The notes under the pieces are model-generated. The model saw only the letters and a list, made by a program, of their open reading frames with translations. It made no database searches and had not been told where the DNA came from. Position numbers and translations under genes: made by a program. This document shows, one piece after another, positions 49,046-58,094 of a stretch of DNA of 64,000 bases. The stretch lies in contig CBDCXQ010000001.1 of the NCBI GenBank assembly GCA_965223835.1, forward strand, positions 3,720,001 through 3,784,000. Reading direction: 5' to 3'. Positions within the stretch are counted from its first letter, which is position 1; each line of letters starts with the position of its first letter. The stretch comes from CAVYXZ01 sp965223835 (GTDB lineage: Bacteria; Chloroflexota; Anaerolineae; Aggregatilineales; Phototrophicaceae).

Positions 49046-51829
49046 TTGCCTATCGTAACCAATTATGTAATCGTGATAAACTCACTATTCCTGAGACCTT
49101 CAACATCAGGTGACAGTTTGACCGATACACTCAACCGCATCATCTACAGCAACCGACCAGGGGAACACCCACCAGCCCGCAGCAGCGGCGTTACAGTTGA
49201 AGAAGCTGAGAAGTGGCAGACTCTGGCCCCTTTGGACCCCATGAATGAGGCTGATGAATCTGCTTCACAAACACTGGGCATTTTTGCTGGTTCCGGTCGC
49301 GATTTCCTACTGGCGACAGCATATCATCAGGACGACCAGGTTATCCACGAGATTGCGCTGCTGCCACGCAAGCTGCTCCATCAAGTAGCGGGCAATCTTG
49401 ATTCGCTGGCGGCATTGGTGCTGGATGAGACACGCCAAACCTTGTTCGTGCCAGGGGCAACGATTGATGAGTTGGAAGTATCCCCCCTACTGCCCTGGAA
49501 TGTTAATGACCGACTGAAACATTTCCGCAATTTGCTGAACGGTTTTGCGCAGGGCGATATAGATCGTGTACTCTGTTTTTTAGGTGCAGCAATCGATGAA
49601 CGCCATCTACTTTTTTATGCTTTTGCCGGTAACACTCAAGATCGCTTGGATGTGGTACAAGGGTTGATGGCCCTGCTCCCCATGCCGTCACGGATCGGGT
49701 TGACTTTCGCCAGCCATGTCACTACCCGCAGCACACCTGCCATCGTTTTCACTGATAGACGCTTTGATACACGGCGCTGGGTCGTGGACGATGCGGCGCA
49801 AACATTCCCGGACAATAGCCTGCTGACAAGTCCCTATATTCATTTTCTGCGCGACCTGTGGCAAGAAGACGATGAGGCATTTATCAGGTCATTAGCCGAT
49901 ATAGAGTCGCTGGCAGAAATATTGCTGACTGGACAAGATATGAACAGCGGTCTGACTAAACTTGCTGAACAGATGCAATTGAATAAACAGGTACAAATGC
50001 AGATAGCTGTTGATCCCGAAGCGCTTAAACAGGTCTTACAAAGTGAATTGCCATTAGACGGCCAACTGCGCCGGCTCTATGCCCGTCAATTGCTGGACCA
50101 TGCCCTGGAAGCGCGTGATACTGAAGCAGCACTGCTGGTCGCGCTCCACATGGACAGCGACCCCGATTTAGAAGTGGCACTGGACGAACATCTTAATGCC
50201 GCGCTCGAATCACAACCCGATGCAGTTTATGTGTTTGCTCGGACCCGTCTAAATGACTCCCAAAACGTCACTGATGCCTGGATCAAACGATTGCAGACTG
50301 CTGCCCTGGTATCATTGCGTGTTGCCATCAATGATGGGGATGCTGAGACGATTATTAGCTGGTTGCGTTTGATCGCCCGCGAACCGACCACCTATGGCCT
50401 GGCGGATATTCTCCATGAGGGAATTCTTGCCGCTCAAGAGCGCACCCATGCTGACAGCGATCTAGCCCGCCATCTGTTAACGCTGGCGATCAAGCATGAC
50501 CCCCAGACTTTGGATGTGTTGCTCAGCGACGATGAACTGCTCGCAGCCTTACCAAATAATATGGGGGCCGTCCTGCGCGATCATGCCGGTGATCCGTTGG
50601 TCTTGCTGGAAAAGCGCGGCGTTGAGACGTTTCTAGTGGCAATGGCAGTATCAATAGCGGCGCAAGCGGCAAACCTGTTGACACCGGCTGTAGTTGGTCA
50701 GATCTGGAAAATCTATTCGACCGGACAAACCGTTGACCTGCCACAACCATACCAACCAGAATTTATTCTTGACCAATTGATTTCGGTTGACTGGTTGCCC
50801 ACCGACAGTGCAGAACATTTATTGACCCTGATGTTGGCCGATGGACATGATGAGCGTTTCCAACAACTGGGACAGCATGTAGCCGAACGGACAACATTAC
50901 AGCCATTGCTCACCACGGCATTTCAAGGCAGCCAGCGCAGTCTCGAAGATATTATTACGCTGGGCAATCAACTCATCACAGCGGAATGCATTGACCCACA
51001 AGCATTGGTCATGGTGTATATTGACCTGTTGGAGCAGCGTGAATGGCGACAAGCCACCCTACCGCTAGTGGAACAATTAGTCCGTATGGTCCAGCAGAAT
51101 CCAGATCTGGACCTGGAGGTTGCCACTATCTGGAAATTGCTGGATATGGCGTTGGCGGTACGCTCAGAGTTAGTGGCACGAGTAAGCGTCAATCAAATTT
51201 TCAATGACATCGACCAGGAACCAGCTACTCAAGAAACCGACATTATCGATCGCTTAGCCCAACTCTACCAATACATCCAATGGAGCCAGGCAGCCCAACA
51301 GCAGGCACTGCGCTGGTGGCGGGATTATGTGCGCCGACAGCCATTGGCACGATTGACTCGACTCGACAAAGGGTTACAGGGCAAGAAAGCGCTGGTCGAG
51401 TGCCGTGCGGTGGTACAAACGACGCTGGCCTTACGCCGTATGTTGGGCAATCGCTCACTGGAAGAATTCGCCCAGGCAATTAATACGGTGTTCTCCGTGT
51501 TGGAAGACATCGCTGAATCATTTGACCCGTCGCCGCGCCAGTCGACCCATTTCGATGAGGAAACCGTGCGAGTTGAATTGGACGCGCGTCAGGCCGAACT
51601 CACCGACCACGAATGGCACATCCTGGCGAAGAACTTTAAAGAACTGGCGGCATTAATCGGCGTCATGGGCGATCATCGCAGCAAAGGCAATCTGGTCCGT
51701 CAAAATGTTGATCAGCATCTGCTGGCCGGTGAACAGCAACCTGAAAGCGCGGTAGACGCAATGAAATGGATCGCGGGCTATCTGGAAGGCGTGCAGGATC
51801 GACAGACCACAAGCGGCGAAGGTAAATAG
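49046..51829 (+). CDS. 927-residue uncharacterised helical protein
   Basis: Starts at TTG 49046, with GTAGG 6 bases ahead; GTG 49073 is the alternative, and there is no in-frame ATG nearby. The first ~270 residues are a mixed alpha/beta domain (FLLATAYHQDDQVIHEIALLPRKLL, LLPMPSRIGLTFASHV, TPAIVFTDRRFDTRRWVVDD) that faintly recalls the N/M domains of GTPase-associated protein 1. The remainder is an all-helical array without clear repeat periodicity. There is no signal peptide, membrane helix or P-loop. The function is unknown. It converges on the TIR/propeller operon. Confidence 0.75.
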   Translation: MPIVTNYVIVINSLFLRPSTSGDSLTDTLNRIIYSNRPGEHPPARSSGVTVEEAEKWQTLAPLDPMNEADESASQTLGIFAGSGRDFLLATAYHQDDQVIHEIALLPRKLLHQVAGNLDSLAALVLDETRQTLFVPGATIDELEVSPLLPWNVNDRLKHFRNLLNGFAQGDIDRVLCFLGAAIDERHLLFYAFAGNTQDRLDVVQGLMALLPMPSRIGLTFASHVTTRSTPAIVFTDRRFDTRRWVVDDAAQTFPDNSLLTSPYIHFLRDLWQEDDEAFIRSLADIESLAEILLTGQDMNSGLTKLAEQMQLNKQVQMQIAVDPEALKQVLQSELPLDGQLRRLYARQLLDHALEARDTEAALLVALHMDSDPDLEVALDEHLNAALESQPDAVYVFARTRLNDSQNVTDAWIKRLQTAALVSLRVAINDGDAETIISWLRLIAREPTTYGLADILHEGILAAQERTHADSDLARHLLTLAIKHDPQTLDVLLSDDELLAALPNNMGAVLRDHAGDPLVLLEKRGVETFLVAMAVSIAAQAANLLTPAVVGQIWKIYSTGQTVDLPQPYQPEFILDQLISVDWLPTDSAEHLLTLMLADGHDERFQQLGQHVAERTTLQPLLTTAFQGSQRSLEDIITLGNQLITAECIDPQALVMVYIDLLEQREWRQATLPLVEQLVRMVQQNPDLDLEVATIWKLLDMALAVRSELVARVSVNQIFNDIDQEPATQETDIIDRLAQLYQYIQWSQAAQQQALRWWRDYVRRQPLARLTRLDKGLQGKKALVECRAVVQTTLALRRMLGNRSLEEFAQAINTVFSVLEDIAESFDPSPRQSTHFDEETVRVELDARQAELTDHEWHILAKNFKELAALIGVMGDHRSKGNLVRQNVDQHLLAGEQQPESAVDAMKWIAGYLEGVQDRQTTSGEGK

Positions 51830-51905
51830 CGGCACAGCCTGATCGCTTTTTAGCAATCCTGTAGGTTGCCTGGCCTAAACCGTAGTCCGTTTTCCATTCG
51901 GCAAC

Positions 51906-52670
51906 TCACTCCCCCTTGTTAGGCTGCCAGGTCAGGTTGCCCTTGATGGTGCCATCATTTGTCGCGCGCCTAAATTCTGAACCATCGGCATTCATGATGT
52001 AGATTTCGGTCCGGTTTTGCCCCCAGGAGATGAAACCAATGCGTTCATTATCGGGGGACCATTGTGGTTGTTCGCGAAATTGTACATGGGTTGGGACCAA
52101 CAGTGTATCCAGGTTTATGCGGAAACCACTGGCAAGATAGATACCGCTGGCACCACCACTCTTGGCCCCAAAGACGATACGTCGGGTGGGATCGAACCGG
52201 GGTGGTATAAGCAGGTCATAGTTGGGAATGGCAATTTGCTGGAGGTTGGACCCATCCAGGTTAATCTGAAATGCATGGGCATCTTCACTGGGCACATTAC
52301 GGAAATACAGGCCACTGCTGTCTTGAAACCAGACCGGTGTGAATTGATGACCGGCGGTTTCGGGGTGGAGTAAGCGCAGGTTATCCCCAAAAGCATCCAT
52401 AATATAGATGGCGCTGCCGCCGTTATGACGACCTTCGAAAGCAAGATACCGGCCATCAGGCGACCATTGGGGACGACCCGCCACCACCCGATTATAGGTT
52501 GCATTGGCGCTGATATGACGCTCAACATCCAGGATAAAGATATCGATTCGGCGATGCTGCCACACATTGTAGGCTAGCAAAGTTGGGACGGGTAATAAAG
52601 CACGCGCATTAAGCACAGCACTAATCAACAGCCAGGCAACCAGCGTTGCGATCAGCACGTAGCGCATCAA
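51906..52670 (-). CDS. Membrane-anchored PD40 (TolB-like) beta-propeller protein
   Basis: 254 residues. An N-terminal signal anchor (RYVLIATLVAWLLISAVLNA) is followed by WD40-like PD40 blades: PQWSPDGRYLAFEGRHNGGSAIYIMDAFGDN, PVWFQDSSGLYFRN and PQWSPDNERIGFISWGQNRTEIYIMNADGSEF. Such propellers bind peptides or cell-envelope ligands outside the membrane. It is third in the TIR operon, overlaps the previous gene by 4 bases (ATGA), and resembles it strongly. Confidence 0.85.
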   Translation of the reverse strand: MMRYVLIATLVAWLLISAVLNARALLPVPTLLAYNVWQHRRIDIFILDVERHISANATYNRVVAGRPQWSPDGRYLAFEGRHNGGSAIYIMDAFGDNLRLLHPETAGHQFTPVWFQDSSGLYFRNVPSEDAHAFQINLDGSNLQQIAIPNYDLLIPPRFDPTRRIVFGAKSGGASGIYLASGFRINLDTLLVPTHVQFREQPQWSPDNERIGFISWGQNRTEIYIMNADGSEFRRATNDGTIKGNLTWQPNKGE

Positions 52671-53398
52671 GGCCGCCAGCTTAAATTGCTTTTGGGGCCA
52701 CCATCATTGGTAACTTGTTCAACCTGGGCATCATCTGCGGTTAGGACATACACATCGGTCGCGGCTCCGGCGGAAAGAAAGGCAATCAAACTCGCATCTG
52801 TTGACCATTGCGGCGTCTCCTGCCACTCTAGTGGTTCGGCAATCAGCTGGTGGGATTCATCACCATCAATCACATAAGTGCCCCAACTGCCATCAACAAA
52901 CTGTGTTGTGAGGCTACGGGATGCCGGTGTGGGTTGGAAGACGGCTTCAGCACTGAGGGCCTGTAAGCCAGTGCCGTCGGGCCGGATGCGATAGATGTGG
53001 GTTTCGTTGCTGCCACGCAGATAAGAGCGGAAGACAATACCATCGCCGGCTGCTGTCCACTGGGGGTCATACTCACTGGCTTCGGGGTCAGCGGTCAACC
53101 GGTGCAAATAATCGCCATCGGCATTCATGACATAAACGCCGCGCACCCCCTCCCGCCACGATTCGAATACAATTTGTTGACCCGAAGGTGACCATATAGG
53201 ACGACGATCCGTCCCTTCAAACCGGGTGAGGTTGTGCGCCAGGCGTAAATTGACATCCAATACGAAAATATCACTACTGTCGTTAGCGCTGGCCGCATAT
53301 ACCATCTGCCTGGTCGGAAGTTGATAGCCAACCAGCACCGCAACGATAATTGCAACACAGTATAGTAGAATTCCGCTCAAGGTCAGGCGAACAATCAT
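52667..53398 (-). CDS. Membrane-anchored PD40 (TolB-like) beta-propeller protein
   Basis: 243 residues, a paralogue of the next gene. Anchor helix ILLYCVAIIVAVLVGYQL, then blades PIWSPSGQQIVFESWREGVRGVYVMNADGDYL, PQWTAAGDGIVFRSYLRGSNETHIYRIRPDGT and PQWSTDASLIAFLSAGAATDVYVLTADDAQV. The propeller faces outward. It overlaps both neighbours by 4 bases, placing it in a fixed TIR-propeller-propeller unit. Confidence 0.85.
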   Translation of the reverse strand: MIVRLTLSGILLYCVAIIVAVLVGYQLPTRQMVYAASANDSSDIFVLDVNLRLAHNLTRFEGTDRRPIWSPSGQQIVFESWREGVRGVYVMNADGDYLHRLTADPEASEYDPQWTAAGDGIVFRSYLRGSNETHIYRIRPDGTGLQALSAEAVFQPTPASRSLTTQFVDGSWGTYVIDGDESHQLIAEPLEWQETPQWSTDASLIAFLSAGAATDVYVLTADDAQVEQVTNDGGPKSNLSWRP

Positions 53399-53814
53399 AC
53401 TTCGACAATGGTTTGTTTGATGTAACTTTGAATATGAATCACCATTTCACGAATTTCAGAAACGTATTTACGGCTCCAACGCAGGTCATACCAGGCCTCA
53501 CCGTCTAGATCAACCAGCAAGCGATGGGTTGGTTCACCATCCATGATGACCGGCAGTACCGGAATCTCATGTTGTTGGGCATAAGCGATCACATCATGGA
53601 CCCAGTTGGATAACAGCGTATTTTTGGAGATTACCAGGACGATGCAAGCAGCCTCGGCTAAGCGTTGTGGAACCGCGTCTTTCCAGGCGGGTGTACCGGG
53701 CATCAACGTATTATCCGGCCAGAGATGAAGCCCGTGCAATTGCAGGAGTTGGCGTAACCGGCGGACGCGGCGAATGTCCTTAAAGCTGTAGGAGAGGAAG
53801 ACAAGGCCGTTCAT
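53395..53814 (-). CDS. TIR domain protein, catalytic Glu absent
   Basis: 139 residues, one TIR domain. Box 1 is VFLSYSFKDIRRVRRLRQLL, box 2 region LWPDNTLMPGTPAWKDAVPQRL, then ACIVLVISKNTLLSNWVHDVIAYAQQHEIPVLPVIMD. NAD-cleaving TIR domains have Glu in SxWxxxE; here the corresponding residue is Val75 (WVHDVIAYA), with Asp one position earlier. It is thus more likely a binding or signalling TIR than an NADase. It is first in an operon with two outward-facing propeller proteins, all overlapping by ATGA. Confidence 0.85.
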   Translation of the reverse strand: MNGLVFLSYSFKDIRRVRRLRQLLQLHGLHLWPDNTLMPGTPAWKDAVPQRLAEAACIVLVISKNTLLSNWVHDVIAYAQQHEIPVLPVIMDGEPTHRLLVDLDGEAWYDLRWSRKYVSEIREMVIHIQSYIKQTIVEV

Positions 53815-53993
53815 AACAATAATTTCTCAAGCCAGCGATCACTGTTAATCTTACCAGAAAATAGCTGTCAGCGCGTATTCTGTTACTGGTTTCTCACGGC
53901 CCGCCAAATTCATCTGGCTCAGCAGGTCCGGCGTGAGTCCGGCATTGTCAAGCCCGAGATTAAACTGCCCATTTATCACTTTGACCAACACCC

Positions 53994-54021
53994 TTGACAT
54001 ATTGATGAAGATCAATATAAT
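53994..54021 (+). promoter_or_regulatory. Near-consensus sigma70 promoter of the flavoprotein gene
   Basis: TTGACA (53994-53999), 16 bases, TATAAT (54016-54021): both hexamers are perfect. The expected transcription start is near 54028, about 30 bases before the ATG at 54060. Such a strong promoter normally needs repression, and two operator-like repeats cover it. Confidence 0.8.
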
Positions 54022-54046
54022 CATTCATATCGACGTATATCAATAT
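53999..54046. promoter_or_regulatory. Two 20-bp operators of ArsR/SmtB-like type
   Basis: Operator one is a perfect inverted repeat, ATATTGAT-GAAG-ATCAATAT (53999-54018), lying between and over the -35 and -10 boxes. Operator two, ATATCGAC-GTAT-ATCAATAT (54027-54046), has one perfect and one degenerate half and covers the expected transcription start. The 8-4-8 AT-rich design resembles ArsR/SmtB-family operators. No regulator gene is adjacent, so it would act in trans. Confidence 0.6.
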
Positions 54047-54059
54047 ATCAGGTGCAATT

Positions 54060-55538
54060 ATGACGATTTCGAATGATTTGCCCGTCGCCGTCATCGGGGC
54101 GGGACCCGTGGGATTGGCAGCAGCGGCTCATTTATTGCAACGCGGTGAGACACCGCTGGTATTGGAAGCTGGAGCCGAGATTGGCGCAAATATCCGCCAG
54201 TGGCAACATGTCCGTATGTTTTCGCCCTGGGAATTCACGGTTGATCGAGCAACCGTCGCGCTGCTGGAACCTTCTGGCTGGCAGATGCCACCCGCCACCG
54301 AACTCCCAACCGGGCGCGATTTGCTGGAACGCTATATGCTACCCTTTGCCGAACTGCCAGTTGTACGTAAACACATTCACCTCAATGCACGGGTCGTTGC
54401 CATCAGTCGCCGTAACATCGACAAAATGAAGGATGCTGGCCGTGAGGACGCCGCTTTCATTATCCATGTCGTATATGGTGATGGTAGCGAAAAACTGCTT
54501 GAAGCCCGAGCCGTGATTGATGCCTCTGGTACGTGGCACAATCCCAACCCATTGGGATCAGGTGGGCTGGCAGCGCTAGGTGAACGGGCAGGTGCAGACC
54601 ACATCTTCTATGGCATCCCGGATGTCACCGGCGATTTTCGAACGCGATATGCTAATAAACGCGTGCTGGTGGTGGGTAGTGGGCATTCGGCCATCAACGC
54701 CCTGTTAGACTTAAGCCAGTTACAAGCCCAATACCCTGACACGCAGATTATCTGGGCGCTTCGCAGCACGAATTTTGAGCGCATTTATGGCGGCCAGGCA
54801 GATGATGCCTTACCCGCCCGCGGTGAACTCGGTACCCGCATCCAGCAGCTTGTTAATTCCGGCGCGGTACAGGTTGAAGCACCGTTTCGTATTGAGCAAT
54901 TGCAAGTGACGACTGATGGCCTGCTCGTGACCGGCGCAACCCATACTGATCAAGCAGCCGTACTCCTGGTCGACGAGATTATCGCCACAACCGGTGCACG
55001 ACCTGACCTGGAAATGCTGCGTGAGCTACGGTTAACGCTTGATCCGTCGCTGGAAAGTCCGCAAACGCTGGGTCCGCTGATTGACCCCAACATTCATAGC
55101 TGCGGAACCGTACCGCCACATGGCGAAGCGGAGCTACGCCATCCCGAAAAGGACTTTTATATCGTCGGCATGAAAAGCTATGGTCGCGCGCCGACGTTCC
55201 TGTTGGCAACCGGCTATGAGCAAGTGCGCTCTGTGGTCGCGGCATTGGTCGGTGACTGGGAAGCGGCGGAAAGTGTGGAATTGAATCTGCCTGAAACCGG
55301 GGTATGCAGCACCAACCTGAGCACCAATGAAACTGAAGCGGCGGCCTGCTGTGGTTCAACCAGTATCGTGCCCGATACTATTCCGCTCGCTGTTTTACAA
55401 CCCGTGTCCCTGCCTGCTGAAGGTGGCCTGCAACCGGTCGCAGTGGCAGTTGAGACCAAAGCCTGCGGTTGTGACGACACCTGCTGCGCCGATGGTGAAC
55501 GCTCCACGACCTGCGGCTGCGACGCAAGCTGCTGCTAG
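54060..55538 (+). CDS. FAD/NAD(P)-binding flavoprotein with cysteine-rich C-terminus (ArsO-like)
   Basis: 492 residues. The N-terminal FAD motif VAVIGAGPVGLAAAAHLLQ and a second dinucleotide motif VLVVGSGHSAINALL near 200 give a monooxygenase/thioredoxin-reductase-like architecture; EIIATTGARPD is the conserved late motif. The last 75 residues contain 11 cysteines, many paired (AACCGS, ACGCDDTCC, CGCDASCC), which suggests metal or metalloid binding. Similar flavoproteins (ArsO/ArsT-like) occur in arsenic operons. The ArsR-like operators and the following transporter fit this role; arsenic as the ligand is inferred. Confidence 0.78.
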   Translation: MTISNDLPVAVIGAGPVGLAAAAHLLQRGETPLVLEAGAEIGANIRQWQHVRMFSPWEFTVDRATVALLEPSGWQMPPATELPTGRDLLERYMLPFAELPVVRKHIHLNARVVAISRRNIDKMKDAGREDAAFIIHVVYGDGSEKLLEARAVIDASGTWHNPNPLGSGGLAALGERAGADHIFYGIPDVTGDFRTRYANKRVLVVGSGHSAINALLDLSQLQAQYPDTQIIWALRSTNFERIYGGQADDALPARGELGTRIQQLVNSGAVQVEAPFRIEQLQVTTDGLLVTGATHTDQAAVLLVDEIIATTGARPDLEMLRELRLTLDPSLESPQTLGPLIDPNIHSCGTVPPHGEAELRHPEKDFYIVGMKSYGRAPTFLLATGYEQVRSVVAALVGDWEAAESVELNLPETGVCSTNLSTNETEAAACCGSTSIVPDTIPLAVLQPVSLPAEGGLQPVAVAVETKACGCDDTCCADGERSTTCGCDASCC

Positions 55539-55552
55539 TATAATTTGTATTT

Positions 55553-55580
55553 GGAGCGCATGACGTTATGTGCTCCTTTA
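55553..55580 (+). terminator. Hairpin between flavoprotein and MFS genes
   Basis: GGAGCGCAT (55553-55561) pairs with ATGTGCTCC (55568-55576) through nine positions (one G-T) around GACGTT, followed by TTTAT. It may be a terminator or attenuator, or a processing hairpin that sets the ratio of the two products. Confidence 0.5.
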
Positions 55581-55689
55581 TCCCCCTACTCCAAACTAAA
55601 TGTAAAACGCACTCTCGATGGTGCTAAAGGGTTTCTTATGATAGCAGTATACTGAATGATGGTTGACTCATATCATCTCAGGACCATGC

Positions 55690-56880
55690 ATGAAGCCCAA
55701 CGGAAGCTGGAAACTACTGCTCATCGCCTATGCTGCCTTTGTCCTCTTTTCAATGCCTGCTGGGGCGCTTAACGTCGCCTGGTTATCCGTCCAGCATGAA
55801 TTTGAACTCCCGCTCAGTGCATTGGGCCTGCTATTGACGGCGATGGCAGTCGGGCGTCTGATTATCAGCTTCTATATCGGGCAAATTCTCAAACGTATCA
55901 CAGTGGGTACCGTCCTGTTACTGGCTGGGATGCTAAATGCAACCGGTTATGTCGGCTTTGCGCTGGCTCCGTCGTGGCCCTGGTTTATCGTTGCCGGAGC
56001 GGTGGTCGGCGTCGGTGGCGCATTTCTGGCAAATGGCTTGATTCTATTCGTCGCTGCCAACTATTCTGCCAGTCGAATGAGCTGGCTCCATGCCAGTTTT
56101 GGTGTGGGGGTGACGATTGGCCCCTTTCTGATGACGACTATCATGGTTGACTGGACTTTATCCTGGCGGGTCGGCTATCTCGTGATGGCAATCGGTGTCG
56201 CCCTGATGGCTGTGCTCTTTTTCGTGACACGCCCAGAGTGGGCCATGGGACCATCATCTAAGCAGAATGCACAGGACACGCCGCGGATGCTAACGACCCT
56301 GCGATTGCCGATCGTATGGCTCATTATGTTGATGCTCTTTGTTTCCGCCGGCGTTGAGGTCAGCACCGGTCAGCTAACCAATAGTCTGTTTGTGAGTGGA
56401 CACAACTTAGACCCCAAAATGGTCGGTACCTGGATTAGCCTCTACTGGATGGGACTCACGATTGGACGCATTATCTCCGGGACGATCAGTGACCGCGTCG
56501 ATCATGGGCTACTGATGCGCCTCAGTATCCTGGGGGCGATTACGGGCGCTGTTCTCATCACGACCAACGTTACCCCAATTATCAGCGCAGCTGGCTTGAT
56601 TCTGATGGGCTTTGCGCTGGGACCGTTGGCCCCTACACTATATTCAGATACGGTCAAGCGAGTTGGTACAAAACATGCACCGGCGACCATCGGTTTTCAG
56701 AATGTTGGTGGTGGCCTGGGGCTTTCAGCAGCACCGGCTATCGGTGGCGTTCTCGCGGAAGCGATAGGATTAGAGGCCATTGGCCCCTATTTGATCGTAC
56801 TCGCGTTTACCTGCCTGCTCATTCACGAATTGATTCTCGGGTGGGAACGTCAGCAAAAACTCGTCCCAAAACCCGTGTAA
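55690..56880 (+). CDS. Major facilitator superfamily transporter
   Basis: 396 residues from ATG 55690, which has CAGGA six bases ahead; an in-frame TTG at 55663 is less likely. About twelve membrane helices in two halves; the loop after helix two reads GRLIISFYIGQILKRITVG (the A-motif position), and its repeat in the second half is GRIISGTISDRVDHGLLMR. The substrate is not deducible. Position behind the Cys-rich flavoprotein suggests efflux of its product or substrate. No terminator separates it from the glycosyltransferase genes 140 bases on. Confidence 0.88.
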   Translation: MKPNGSWKLLLIAYAAFVLFSMPAGALNVAWLSVQHEFELPLSALGLLLTAMAVGRLIISFYIGQILKRITVGTVLLLAGMLNATGYVGFALAPSWPWFIVAGAVVGVGGAFLANGLILFVAANYSASRMSWLHASFGVGVTIGPFLMTTIMVDWTLSWRVGYLVMAIGVALMAVLFFVTRPEWAMGPSSKQNAQDTPRMLTTLRLPIVWLIMLMLFVSAGVEVSTGQLTNSLFVSGHNLDPKMVGTWISLYWMGLTIGRIISGTISDRVDHGLLMRLSILGAITGAVLITTNVTPIISAAGLILMGFALGPLAPTLYSDTVKRVGTKHAPATIGFQNVGGGLGLSAAPAIGGVLAEAIGLEAIGPYLIVLAFTCLLIHELILGWERQQKLVPKPV

Positions 56881-57020
56881 ATCAATAGCTTATTACCCAA
56901 TTTATCCCCATTTATCCCAAATCTGGTGATTATCTTCGCTGAAATATGGTACGAAAACCCTTCACAACGTTGCCATCCGATGTATCATCAGGGCAACGAT
57001 TCAGCAGCATGTGAAACAGA

Positions 57021-58094
57021 ATGTCAAGGCGATTACGCTTATTGTGGTTTAATCTGATAACGGATGCCGACGCCCCGGTGCAGGGATTCGCAACTGATTG
57101 GATTAAGGCGCTGGCTCAACACAGCACCTATATCGACGTGTTGACGATGCAAACCGGGCGCATTGACGTACCCGAAAATGTGCAGGTCTATTCCGTTGGC
57201 AAAGAAAAAGGCTACAGCGAACCCCGCCGAGCAGTGGAATTCTACCGACTCCTGCGACAGATTTTGAAAGCACGGCGGCATGATGTCTGTTTCGCCCATA
57301 TGCAACCGCTGTTCGCCGTGATGGGTGCGCCACTGCTCAAAGCCGCCAATATCCCAACAACGCTGTGGTATACCCATAAAGCTGTCACACCGAAATTGCA
57401 CCTCGCAGAGAAAGTCGTTCACCGGGTTGTCACCGCTTCGCCGGAGAGCTTCCGCATCAACAGCCCCAAAGTGCGCGTGGTCGGACACGGTATTAATACC
57501 AACTGCTTTGTACCGGATGTTACCCCAGAAAAATTCACTATTTTGAGCGTCAGCCGCCTCGCGCCCATCAAGCGTATTGAAACAATTATTGCAGCAGCCC
57601 AACTGCTGGCTGAAGCACAGCTTGATTTTCAATTGCGGATCGTGGGCAACATCTATCCGCAAGACGAACATTATGCTCGGCAATTACGCAAACTGGTCGG
57701 TGATTATCGCCTCGGTCATCGGGTCGAATTTGTGGGCGCAGTCCCGCACCATGAAATCATGCGTGAATATCAGCAGGCCAGTGTCATGGTCAATATGAGC
57801 AATACCGGCAGCATTGACAAAGCCGTGCTGGAAGCTATGGCCTGTGGCATCCCGGTGGTGACGGCCAATGAAGCGTTTAAGAGCATGCTCACACCCTGGC
57901 GCGAACAATTGTTGGTCCCGATGGATGCGCCCGACGCCCTGGCGGCCCGGCTATGGGAGCTGGCACAGCTGGATATGACGCAACGGCAAGCGCTGGGGCA
58001 TGATTTGCGCGAGATCGTTATTGCCAATCACAGTCTGGATCGACTCGCGGAGGTGCTGGTTCATGTGTTCGGAACCGGGGAGTTGCCGACATGA
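57021..58094 (+). CDS. GT4-type glycosyltransferase
   Basis: 357 residues with the GT-B fold. The donor-binding half starts at FTILSVSRLAPIKRIETIIAAAQLL, followed by HRVEFVGAVPHHEIMREYQQASVMVNMSNTGSIDKAVLEAMACGIPVVTAN (the Ex7E motif area). It probably adds a sugar to a lipid-linked or cell-surface glycan in the cytoplasm. First of three glycosyltransferase genes; its stop overlaps the next start by 4 bases. Confidence 0.9.
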   Translation: MSRRLRLLWFNLITDADAPVQGFATDWIKALAQHSTYIDVLTMQTGRIDVPENVQVYSVGKEKGYSEPRRAVEFYRLLRQILKARRHDVCFAHMQPLFAVMGAPLLKAANIPTTLWYTHKAVTPKLHLAEKVVHRVVTASPESFRINSPKVRVVGHGINTNCFVPDVTPEKFTILSVSRLAPIKRIETIIAAAQLLAEAQLDFQLRIVGNIYPQDEHYARQLRKLVGDYRLGHRVEFVGAVPHHEIMREYQQASVMVNMSNTGSIDKAVLEAMACGIPVVTANEAFKSMLTPWREQLLVPMDAPDALAARLWELAQLDMTQRQALGHDLREIVIANHSLDRLAEVLVHVFGTGELPT

